Assembly: GCA_009792885.1 (NCBI GenBank)
Contig: WMCF01000029.1
Location: 9,301,478 to 9,365,477, forward strand
Direction: 5' to 3'
Source: Eremophila alpestris peregrina
Taxonomy: Eukaryota; Chordata; Aves; Passeriformes; Alaudidae
DNA: 64,000 bases
The translations under genes and the position numbers were made by a program. Positions within the stretch are counted from its first letter, which is position 1. Each line of letters begins with the position of its first letter. Below the pieces are notes generated by a model. That model was not told where the DNA came from and did no database searches. It worked only from the letters and a program-made list of their open reading frames with translations. This document shows, one piece after another, positions 1 to 12,500 of this stretch.

Positions 1-399
1 GGTGTGACAGTAGCTATTTAGGCTCTCATAGAGAGCAAATGGTTAAAAACCAGGGCTTGTCTGGTGCATGGCCCAATGGATGGGGTCACTGGCCAGGAAA
101 GAGCAGCAGCACACAGTTGTTCATAACTCAGGTGTGATTTTGCCTTCCACAGAGCCACATCTTTAAAGGACATTGAAAAAGACTGGGACACCTGAAGCTG
201 CAAGTGTCATGTGCCATGGCTCCTTGTAGGAGTTCACAAGTTGTGTTCTGTCCACTTTGCTGCAGTGTTTTACTTGTCATCTTATTCAGAAATGTTATTT
301 TCAGTGCCTTTACTGTTTTAATTCTCATGCTTCTGATTCACACGTTGTGTTGCAGAGAGGACCTCCTCTATCTCAGTTTTCTCATTCTGTGTCCCCCAG
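1..399 (+). other. TLN2 intron, 3' part only
   Basis: Intronic sequence upstream of the first visible exon, ending in a pyrimidine-rich stretch and gtcccccag. No other feature is seen. The preceding exon is outside the window. Confidence 0.85.
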
Positions 400-546
400 G
401 CATCTCATACCCACGATGCCATCACTGAGGCTGCCCAGCTGATGAAGGAGGCTGTGGATGACATCATGGTCACTTTAAATGAGGCTGCAAGTGAAGTTGG
501 CATGGTTGGAGGTATGGTAGACTCCATTGCAGAGGCAATGACCAAG
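400..546 (+). CDS. TLN2: TLN2 coding exon, ~residues 1790-1838 (end R9/start R10)
   Basis: There are 49 codons in phase 0, from ASHTHDAITEAA to DSIAEAMTK. The acceptor is ccccccag-like (gtcccccag) and the donor is aag|gtgagc. The NEAASEVGMVGGMVD part corresponds to the helix (H46) that in talin-1 is a cryptic vinculin-binding site at the R9/R10 junction. It is the first exon in the window; the upstream exon is outside. Confidence 0.95.
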
Positions 547-3500
547 GTGAGCACAGAAATGGACCCCTTTCTCACTTTGTGCTTGAAAGCTGATCACATT
601 GCAGAGCTTTGGACAAACTGGTGCTGATTCAGTGGTCAGTCATGAAATACTGTCACAGGAAACCTGAGGATTGATTTTGCATATTGTAAAATAAAACTGA
701 TGTGACCCATGGAGCTCATGTTTACAACCTACATGGTACCTGTCAGTAGAATTCCTACCAAATAGTTTGTTCAGCAATGTTCTGGCATCTAAGTAATCTT
801 ATATTTTCTGGCATGAACATTTTGGTTTATAGCTGTTGCACCTTCCTTTCTCTATTAGCTGAGAAGAGCAGATTGTTTGACATTGTGTGAGAAGCAAACC
901 TCATGCTCCAAAACTTTGCACTGTACATTCTCTGCATCTTCCATGCTCATGACCTGGGCTCAGGTATTTGCTGAGCTTCTCTGTAAATCCTGGTGCAGTT
1001 TTCACTTGTGTATCTTGAGAGAGAAGATCATAGGATTGAATACATAATATAATTTTCCTATTGCTGTTTATTGTGACTTTTTAATGCTGTGTTCTCCCTC
1101 TGTCTTGCAGCTGGATGAAGGTACACCTCCAGATCCAAAAGGAACTTTTGTTGATTATCAGACCACTGTGGTGAAATATTCTAAAGCCATTGCTGTTACA
1201 GCGCAGGAAATGGTAAGGAATTACCTTTGCAGGCTCCAAACTCTGTGTGCATAAGGAGTATAGAATTATCTGCACAGTGTTGAGACACTCTTGATCATCA
1301 AATTTTCAGTAACTTTATCTCTTTAGGGGGAATGGAGCAAAAGGAGTGATGATTTTGTCAATTTAACTCTTCCATCTTAGTGGTGTGATCACAGAGGGGT
1401 CCTCTACAGGAGGAGCATTGATTTGGATTGTGCACAGAAGCTCTTTGTTTGGTTCCTTTTGGAGGAGAAATAAAAGGAAAACCACATGCTTTTTCATCAG
1501 CCCATTTACTGGGCTGAAATGCCACCTGTTTATCTGTGATTTCAGGTTACTCTTTCACACTTGTTTCATGTAGCCAGTGAAATAACATCAGTGTTTTCGG
1601 AGCCCCATAATGCTTAACGAATGAATGCAGATCACCACCCCACATTGTCCTTTTCCTTCATTTCTGACTCACTTGGGTTTAAAAAAAGAAAGAAGTGACA
1701 CCTGTTGAACTGAGATTTTTCTTGGCTTGCATTTCACAGTAATGCACGGTGTGTTTTCCCTTGGAACAGTACAGTGGTTGCTAATTTGTTGTTGAGAGAG
1801 TTGAGGTGGCTGTTTATGAGTGCTACAGACAAGGCTTTTCACAAAGTTGATTGCTCTTGCAGTCAAGACAGGTCCATGATTCTGCTATCTATGACAGTAG
1901 AAATCTGTCTAAAACTAGTTTTGTCCCAGGGATGGACCTCCATTGTTTTTACTTACATTAATTTGAGACAGAAGAACTATCTCTGTTAAAAGGTAGGAAT
2001 TTTCTAAAGAAAGATTCAGTTATTTATACTGACATTCTACTGAGACATTCTGTGTCATCCTGCCTATTTCTACTCCATCCTGTTCCCTCATCTGAGATGT
2101 GTTTTGCATTGGTCCTCGAAGTTTTTCCATTTCCATGCTTTCACATCTCAGCTGAGGCTGATGGGGATTAGCTCACCTTTGACAAAACAAGGTTCCTGTG
2201 ACACACAAACCTCACTTTCCTTCCCAGTCTGCAAAACTGTCCCTGGCCAATGGCCCCTGTGTGTCAGAGAGTGAAGTGTTGGCTCTAACTGCTGCTCTTT
2301 GATCCCTCAGTATGTGCAGCAGCCTCCCAGTTGCCATGACTCTAATAAAGCATGTTTGCTTGGGTTTCCTCTGGAGTTCTTGCTGGAGGACACGTCCCTT
2401 CCATGGCGAGCGGATTACCCCGTGTTATCAGCGTGGCCAAACAGATGAGTGCTTCTAATCTGGGGTGTATTAACCAGTTATTCTCATGCCTGTCCATTTT
2501 CTTTTCTCTTGCCTGTGTTCTTTTTTCAGATGACTAAGTCGGTTACTAACCCGGAGGAGCTGGGAGGACTTGCGTCGCAAATGACCAATGACTATGGGCA
2601 TTTGGCCCTGCAGGGCCGACTGGCTGCAGCTACGGCAGAACCTGAGGAGGTCTGCACCTCTTAGACCTCTTTATTCTCTCCACACGGTGGTGTTAACAAG
2701 GGTGTTCTTTTACTGTCAACAACACAGTAAAGGTGACAAGCCTTGTTACAGGAATTGCCCAATCAAAGAACAAAAACCCACTGTCAAAACCTTTGTCTGG
2801 CTTTAGAAAGGAACAGCTCAGGACAAAAGTGGATAATTCCATAAACCACAACAGAACCTCCTAAATTACTTGAGGCTTTCACTTACAGGCAACTTGCAAA
2901 TCCAGAGAAAACTCTTAAAACTCTTAACTTGTTACTATGTGGCTTTCCTTCAATCTTGCATGTTTTGACAAGTTACAAATATGTATATACTTTTTTTATC
3001 TTGCCTGTAAGTGATTTTAAGTATAACTTCCTATCCTGAGAGTAAGATTCATTTAAGCAGTCAGAGCACAAGTATCTTTTGCTGTAGGACATCCTCCATA
3101 GCTCAGAACTGGAATGTGGTGTGGGAGAAGCATCTTACTTTCCTCGTGCTGAGTGAGGAGGACAGGCTGTTCACCTCTCTTGCATTAACCTGTTGTGGGA
3201 GTTGCTGCATCTTCTCTGAGCACAACTGCACAGCCCTTTCAGCCCTCTCTTCTTACTGGAGCACAGACAAGCTTTCTCAAGATGGGATAAGAGGGTATCT
3301 CACCTTCTCCAGATGTGTCAGATTATCTACATAAAAGTCCTTTAAAGAGTTTTTGACTTTGTGCTTACTTAAATGTTTTGTGCTCAGTACCTATGTGAAG
3401 AGCAATGGCTTGCACTTGGCTCGATATTTTTAAGTTGAATTACCATTTCTGCATGTTACTTTGTGCCTGGGGTTAAAATAATTCTCTTTGTGATACTAAT

Positions 3501-6500
3501 GGCTGTGATTCCTGCTCATGTATTAATCCCAAATCACACCAGAATGATGGCATACATGCAGAGGGATTACAGCTATCATGTTTCAAAACAGGGACCATCT
3601 TGGGATGTAGGGTGATTAATGAATCAGAAGTGGTAATAGCAGGATTTTCCCCATTTCAGTGCTCCACATGGATGTGGTTGATTGTGGAGTGAAGGCTGTG
3701 AGAGGTTTAAAACCAAGCCAAGAGAGTCACATACTGACATAGTTTTAGACCCAGTTTCAGCAATGTCCATTCTCACATGCTTTTTACCTGTTGCACATAC
3801 CTTGAGCACAGCTCACACTGACAGGGCAGTTCTGGATGATGAAGTAGTGTTGTTTAAATGTGAAGCTGTGTGTGCTTCAGTTATGTCCATTTGACTTGGG
3901 TCCCTGCCTTACCCCTTCACTTTCCTGGGCTCTGGGTCATTCCTGCCCTTTTTCATCAGGGAGCCTTTTACAGGGTTGTGTTTCATGTGTTGATGGAATT
4001 ACAGCTGTGCTTTTTTTCTGATCTTTCCAGAGGATGTAGTGATGGGTAGAATACTGGTATTCACCAGAGAGATGGTGTTTCTGTTTCAGTTGACACTGTG
4101 TACCAGCATGACATTTATTTATTTGCTTTCTTCTTTCTTCCTTTTTCCCTGTGCATTCTTTACCACCTAGATCGGGTTCCAGATCCGGACTCGGGTGCAG
4201 GAACTTGGCCATGGGTGTATCTTTCTTGTGCAAAAAGCTGGAGCTCTCCAGATTTGCCCTACAGACAGCTACACCAAAAGGGAGTTGATAGAATGTGCTC
4301 GTGCTGTCACAGAAAAGGTAAGACAAGCTTCCCTTTTTACCCCATGGTGCTTGCCTACCAAGCTTCCACTGGGAGCAAACCAGTCAAACTGCATTCAGGA
4401 AACTGTTTCCTTTACCTTTGCCTAGTAGTACAGTACTGTCTGAATTACCCAAAGGTATTGCTTTTCTTTTAAGCATTCAGGTGCTGGATTAGCCCATGAT
4501 TAGTCCTTCCTCAGGCCTTGCTATAGAACTTCAACCTCCTATCAGAGGGAGATTGGTCCAGAGCAATATCCTGATATGTGAGGTGGCTCTTGTGCCTTAC
4601 CAGGCACTCCCTGGCTGCAATTACCGTAAGGTTCATCAATGATATGGTTTCGTGTAGCCACATCCTCCCCTTTGAGGACAGGGCCAAAGTAACTGCCTAG
4701 AACTGCATCTTCAGACTCTGTGGGGCTTCTTGTTCCTTTGAAACATCCCCTTCAAGTAAATGGCCTGGGTAGTTTGGTTGAACCTTCTGTTGGACATGAA
4801 CATTGAGGGTTGGTGCCAGCAGCTTTCAGATGTCACCAAACACCATTGGTTCAGCCTGTGTATGTGCTCTCAGCTGTACCAGTTTCATGGTGTATCCCAG
4901 GAGCAGTGACAATTCCAAACTTAGGCAGGGCTGGGGACAGTACCTTGTAAGTAAAGTTAAAGCTGATGGAATAGTCATGATTCACAGGACCAGCTTTCTT
5001 TCAATGACCACCTTGTTGCTTTTTGTTGTTTCCAGGTCTCCTTGGTTTTATCTGCCCTGCAGGCAGGGAACAAAGGCACACAAGCCTGTATCACTGCAGC
5101 CAGTGCTGTGTCTGGGATCATTGCAGATCTGGACACCACTATCATGTTTGCTACTGCTGGAACCCTTAATGCTGAGAACAATGAATCATTTGCAGATCAC
5201 AGGTCAGTGTTGCTGAAAGAGATGGAAGAGTGCATGCCCAGGGGAATGGCAGAAGAGATTGGGACATGGAGATCAGTTTTTACCTTTTTGGATTCCTGTG
5301 AATGAAAGTGAATGAGGCAGTGGAGTGAGAGGAGAAATAGGAAACCTGGGATTTTACTTGTTTGTGAACTCCATACTCAAAATGGTTCCTTCTTTTACCT
5401 AGCTGTTGCTTTGGATTTGTTGTCCTGACATGTCAAAGCACAGATGTGTGGGAGGGGGTGGGGAAGCCTGACCAGGACACACTCTCTGTTCCTGTTGCCA
5501 TCCTTCCTTCTACCTTCCTCACCTGTGATTTCTTTAGTTTTTCTTACAATCTGCTGACTAATATGGATGTTCAACTGCTGTTACTTCTCTCACAGCATGG
5601 CCAGATTTTCTTTTAGTACTCAGATACAATGCTCTCCAATGCTACTGCCCAATCTATTTCTTTTCAAGATGAGCTCATTTTATTACACTGCCCTGCATGT
5701 CTCCATGCCCCAAATGCTCTGCTGCTGTTTTAATAGTTGGGTTGGGAGTTTTTTGAACTTACACCCTTGACCTATGTTATGTTATGAATGGACACTGGTA
5801 TGATGATTTAGATCAGCTCTTTCATGTAGCTGTTAGTCACCATAAAACTGGAAAAAACACATTTTTCCCCTCTTCTTCTTCTTTCCCACTCCTTCCCTGC
5901 TTCCTCTTCTTTTGCTACAGGGAAAATATCCTGAAAACAGCAAAAGCTTTAGTTGAAGACACAAAATTGTTGGTTTCTGGTGCTGCCTCAAGTCAGGACA
6001 AACTGGCCCAAGCAGCTCAGTCATCAGCTAACACCATCACTCAGCTTGCTGAGGTAGTAAAATTGGGAGCAGCTAGCTTGGGATCTGATGATCCTGAAAC
6101 ACAGGTGAGATGTTTTAAGATTTTCTGATACTGTTAGACAGAACAATTTTAATTTGGTAGAACTTTGTGAGACTTATGCTTTTAAGGAACACAATATGGT
6201 TCATCTCCTCTGGGACTTTCCTGGGTTTCTTCAGATATCATTTGTTTAGAGTAAAGTCAAGTGCTTCAAGCATTGAGTGGGACCAGTCAGGCCTTTGTGT
6301 AACCCTTCTGCTTTTATTTCACCACTGTGTTCCAGCTGGGATGCTTCTGGCAAAGTATTTGGCTCATTTTTACTAACTTGTGATTGGAGCTCTGGCTCAT
6401 CCCATTTTTGTTCTGAAGACCTTGCAGGTCTCTAAAGCTGCTTATCCAGCTTATATCTGGACTGTGCTCTGAATTATTTGTGCAGGCTGACAAACACTTG

Positions 6501-9500
6501 CCATTCTCCAGCTATATCTGTCTTGTTTTTCAATGAACTCCTCAACTTCTCCATGTGGATTATCCCTCATCTTTCTTCAGTTGTTTGTTTGGATCTCAGT
6601 GAAATGGAGGCAAGCAAGCACATTGCAGATGTTTGAAAAAACATAGACTTTTTAAACTGTGTTCTAAAAATCACACCCTCATGCAGACCTTTATTGCCTG
6701 GGCCTTACAGCTATTTCCTATTCCCTAGGTTGTTCTCATTAATGCTATCAAGGATGTTGCAAAGGCCCTTTCTGATCTCATTGGTGCTACCAAAGGAGCT
6801 GCCAGCAAACCAGCAGATGATCCATCCATGTACCAGCTGAAAGGTGCTGCCAAGGTAAAACCTTATTCTTAAATTTTATTTGAAAGTGTTTGTGCAGTCA
6901 CATTTAACAAACATGTGGAACTTTGACTTCAGCAATTTCAGATTGCCTCATTTCTTTATTTGTTTCATTATTATGGCCAACACAAGAGTTGGTATTTAGT
7001 CCTGTAACAAGTAGAATTCATGAAGTCTCTGAGGTTCTATTAGAAGTAACAATGCTTCCCAGCTTAATTTGCCTTGCTTCATACCCTGCCACCTCTGAAA
7101 ACAGGAGGAAGGAATCACATGTTGTCTTCTCTCCTCTCTCCTCCAGGTGATGGTAACCAATGTCACCTCTCTCTTGAAGACTGTTAAAGCAGTAGAAGAT
7201 GAAGCCACTCGAGGGACAAGAGCCCTTGAGGCCACCATTGAGTACATCAAGCAGGAGCTCACGGTACAGAACTCAAGAGTCGCAGTGGGTTTTGCATGTC
7301 CTTGTACAAAGCTGGGAGCAACTGCTTCCTTTGTCTTTAGACCCTAAAGGTGTTATTTTCTGATCTGATGCTGTTCACTTGTTTTGGATCCTGGCTTTGG
7401 GTGTGTCTCCTCAGCAGCACTCTCATATTGTGTCTGCAGTTTAAACTTGTTTCCATTTTTCCCTTACTCTGAAATGATCCTACCTGGAATACATGGCCTG
7501 CTGTTGATATTCTGTGTAAGCAGGAATTAATGATAGTGTGGAATTCTCTCCCAAATTACATGTTATACCATGACAGTTGTTTTCCTTCTTCTTTAAGACA
7601 TAAAAGTGTAGTTAGGGGCTGTTTTTACGAGCATAGTAGTGAGTGACAGTAACTTTGTGAGGAAGACTGATTTTTGCCTTGCTTTACTTACAGTCCATTT
7701 TTGTTACAAAACCTTGTAGACACAGTCTTCAGCAGGAAATGCTTTGTTGTATAGGCTGTGGATTAGCAGTTCTTACACCAGAACTGAATTGTTGGCACCA
7801 TTTTGTCTTGCCCTCCATCAAACATCCCATTTTCACTATGTGGGCAAAGCTGTTGTAGTGAGGAAATTTATGTAAAAGTATTTTTTTAAAATACCTGTTT
7901 ATATTCATTGGGAAATATATATGGCAGTTCTAAAACCTCCTGATCTGGTATCTGATCAGGCATGTTCTGTACAATATCTCACAAGTTACTGTGGTGTATC
8001 CTCACAAAGGCCTGGCTTTTACATCACATCCTGTAATTCTGAGCTAAAACCTGTTCAGATGTGTCACTGGAGGATTGTGCATTATCACATCTTTCTCAGT
8101 TTGGTTGATATCTGTTTGAAACGTTCCTCAGCATTGCTAAGGGATGGACCTGTGCTTGTGGTGTTGTCTCATTCATGGGGAGAACAGAGGGTAGCACATA
8201 GAAATATGTTAGGCTTGATCTGGAATGTCAGGGGGTGACTGAGAAACATTGAGAGATGTCTTCACATGTAGAACTAGAATTCATTTTTTAACATCACTTC
8301 TATTTCTGGGGAGAGGAAGTGAAAAACTGGTTAACTGGGAGCACAGGATAGACCAGGCTCATTTTTGTCCAGACATTTGCATTCTGAAAGTAGTGGCCTG
8401 CTTAGGTTGCACTGTGTGTGGTCAAGAAACCTCCTGATTAATTGTGCACTCCAAATTGCCCCTGCACAGTGCAAGAATGGCAAGCAAATACAGACTGTAC
8501 ATTAAAAGAATGGCAAGCGAATACAGACTAAAGCTCAGGAAAAGAAAATATGGGATCAAAGTAAGGCTGCACAGCTCTTGTTCCCTACATCTTCCCACAG
8601 TTCCTGTATTCCAGAATTCGTGTATTGTCAGGTAATTGGAACTATTTTCGCATGATTCATCCTGCAAAATTATATCTTTAGGTTTCTAAGGGAGACTAAA
8701 TATAGCCTAAGAGACAACGCTCCACCTCTGCTTTTTTAAGACACATTTGAATATTTTAGTGGTGATGTTCTCAGTCTCTGCTGCTCTGTGCTATCAACAA
8801 GCACTTGGTAGGGTCCAGCCTTTGCAGGGGAAGGATCTCCTTGTGTGAGCAGACCTAAACAGCAGTCAGGATGAGACAAGAATGTAATGAAAGGAACAGC
8901 AATTCTTCTCATGCAGTAAGGCTCTGAACAGCTGCCTGTAACTGCCATGTGGGTAGTTAAATGCAGGTGAGATGAATGGGTTAACCTTTTCTATTGTCTC
9001 CTTCCCCCAGCTTGTTTCTCTGTGCTGTCTGTAGGTGAGCAGGCTTATCAGATGCAGGCCATGACAGGCAGCAGTGATGACCAAGTACTCCAAAAGTGTT
9101 TGTGATTTCCTGCTGTTGGGAGGCTGCTTCTGTCTGCTGGCTCTTTCTCACAGTTATTTTGCTTTGACTGGACTGGAATGAGAGCTGCCCTGTGCTTTCC
9201 CTTGCAGGTGTTCCAGTCCAGTGAGGTTCCAGAGAAGACCTCCTCACCTGAGGAGTCCATCCGGATGACCAAAGGCATCACCATGGCAACTGCCAAAGCC
9301 GTGGCAGCTGGTAACTCGTGCAGGCAGGAGGATGTGATAGCTACAGCCAACCTGAGCCGCAAAGCAGTCTCTGACATGCTGACAGCCTGCAAGGTAAACA
9401 CCCCTCCCTGCCTGACACTGGCCTTTTTGTGCTTCTGTGCCTCTCAATCCATACAACATTCTATATTTTGTGCAGTTTTCTGCTTTTCAGATGAGCAAGT

Positions 9501-12500
9501 TACTGGGTAACGTAATTTTAAGGGAACGTATCTCAGGATTTTTTTTTGTGCCATGCACACAAAACCCCCCCAGCACTAATTTTTACTCTTTCCCTTTTTT
9601 GAAAATGAGGAATTTTATTTAAGTTGAAATTTCCTGGTTTCCAGTCAGAAGACAAACCATCTGTGCAAGTAGTAGAATATACAAATATTCCTGTGCTCAC
9701 AAATATCATCTCAGTATTCCTAGAACAGTGAAAGGAATGGTGAAAGAAATCGCTCTGATCTATCTTTAGTAGTTCTTTTCCCCCTGACTAAATCTGTTGG
9801 TTTGCTCAATTTCTTTTGTGCTTTTCAAAAATGTGCTATTTTTATTGCAAATGTTTTATTAAATTAGCTGTAGCCCTATAAAAATAGTGTAGCTCTCTTT
9901 TCTACACTGTATGCTACATAAATGACTGTTGAGCCATTTGGCTTTGTTCTGATGATAAAAAAATTAGGCTAAAATGATTAAAAAATGGGATTATAAAGAT
10001 CTCATTGCTTTTGGTTTTCACTAGTGACTGTAGCAGTGAACTGCCTTTGCCTGTAAATCATAGTTATTTACTTTTGTCTTTCCATGTGTGAAGGTGACAG
10101 TGAAATAATGGTGCTCTCTGTGTGGTGTCTGATTTTCAGTATTTGGTCAAATCCTAACTGCCTACATCAGTGCCAGATTGATTTTTAGCCTAATACTGCC
10201 CAAACAGAAGGGTTATGTTTGTTTTAAAAATGATCCTTTTTCAAAAGTGCAAGTTCTAACTTAGAACTGCCTTTTATACAAAACCATTGAATGAAACTTT
10301 TTATGTAGACTATGTTTTATAGCAGGTTTTTTTAGTGTCTAACAGTTCTTGACCACTTTGCATGTTTCAGATTTTGATTTGTCTTTCCAAACAGGCAGGA
10401 GATTCTCAGGAACAGAATCCTCTGGTTTCAGTACCATTATAAAACACTTCCATGCATGCACAGCCCAGTACATATCAAACACCTGTTTATGAACATTCCT
10501 TTTTTCATGTTTTTATCTTTACATTTGCTCCCAGTTAATTTTAATGCTTTTGACTGGTGTGTGCATTGTAAGTGGCTGACAGGATGAAACTTCCTGCAAA
10601 TGGAACAGTGGAGGTTTGGTATGCTGGAAAAGCCTCCATGATCTCCCAGGGAATTGCTTTCACAAGGAAAGGAGCCTCCAGAAGGAAAAAGGGCTGGGAA
10701 TCACTTTACTTGTACAGATACTGTGCCAAGGCCTAAGATCTATTCTACTTTCTTAAGACCAAGAGCATTTATTGAACAAACAGGAATAAAAGTCTCCAAG
10801 AACACTAATTTTATGCATATTCTAAAATGTATGAGTAATAGCTCTATCATTTAACAAAGATTTTAAGTATATAATTTGAACCAGACTTGATTTAGAAAAT
10901 CTTGTTTCCACAAATTTTGCTCAGAGTCTTAGAAATTTTATGCCATTAATCCTACAAATTGATTACTGGACATGGCATTTCCATGATAAGCCACATTCCT
11001 TGAATTTTAGGGACAGGAACCAGCAGTCTTAGCCCTACTGTCCTGTAAAAGCTGTGTGAGTCAGTGGCACTGGGGTTTTGTGATAATTTGACAAACACTG
11101 GAGGGGTTTTGTAGTGATATTAAGCTACTTTCTAGGATTAGCACTGATAAATTATCAATGTTCTTCGGGCCAAGACGAAAGTGCATGTATATGATCCATG
11201 GTGGAATAGCTCTGACTTCCCCATTGTCAGAAATTTGAATGTAAGTTCTATTTAATTGCCTGTTGCCTAAGGCAAGTAGTTTGAGGAACTTGAATTAACA
11301 GTTACATAGATGCCTGTGCTTGGTCTGCTCCAGATGAATTTACATGTTCATTACTAATTCAGTTTTATAAGCAGATGCTATTTCAAAAGACAATGAGGAT
11401 ATTTATTGTGGGATGTACTGAGACAACTCTCATTAAAGTCAGTGGAAATGCTGTAATTACATTTATTGAATGTTAGAGCAGGCCCTAAGATAACAATTCC
11501 TTTTTTTGATTACCTATTTGAATAAAATAATGCAGTAATTAACCAGTGCATAGTATCACTCTTTGTAGTGATTGCTGATGGAAAGGACACAGATATAAAA
11601 GGCCTATTAAACCCATAGGAAGGAAGTGAGCAATCACTTAGATCATTCCATAGTAGGTTGAGGGAAACAACTTCTCACCCTTTCTCAGCACTGGCTGGGC
11701 TCTGCTGGTGACATTGGAGGCAGCTGAGCAGAGCCCAGGCCCTGGGAGGGGACACAGCCAAGCTGTGGTTCAGCCAGGGCAGAGATGGCTCTGGGGAGAG
11801 CTCACAGCAGCCCCTCAAACTCACCTTCCTCCTCACCTTCCTGCACAGGCTCTGGGGAGAGCTCACAGCAGCCCCTCAAACTCACCTTCCTCCTCACCTT
11901 CCTGCACAAGGCAGCCCTGCTGACAGGGCAGGAGTTGTAGAGTGGGTAGTGCTGGCTGCCTTACTGCTGGAAAAGCATGTGCAGAGAAGATGAGGGGTGA
12001 TGGTGAAGGAAACCTCAGCATGAGGAAACAAATGTGTGTTCTGGTTCTTCAGACACATTTCAGTGTGAGTGTTTGGGCAGACCTTCTGCCCAAGACTGGA
12101 AGAGAAGACATTTCTGTTGTGAGTCCCCACTGGTGTAGTGAAATGTGTGTTCAGGTGTTTCTGGGTTACAAAAATGATTTCCTAAAACGACTTCTGTCAC
12201 CTCTTTAGGCTGCTGTGAAGTTTATAGAATTTATACTGAACCTTAAAAGTGCTCCCAAAATACTCTGATAGCAGTCTTGGCTATGTATGTAAAACATAGA
12301 AGGAACTTCATATTTCCCTCCCACAGATGCTTGCTCCAATTCCCTGTGTCTCAGTAATATTTAAGTGCAGAAGAGACATTTTAGGATGCTTTACAACGTA
12401 TGCATAAGAAACACTCGGGGGCCCTTCGCCCTATTAGAAAATTTTAAAAACCCAAAACTGTTTTGAACTTTTTGGGCTTTGGCAGCTCATTTGCAATATG

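Noticed and set aside
4098..4472. 124-codon + frame and 129-codon - frame overlapping the TLN2 exon at 4171
   Set aside because: Shadow frames of the TLN2 exon; the real frame is confirmed by exact talin continuity.
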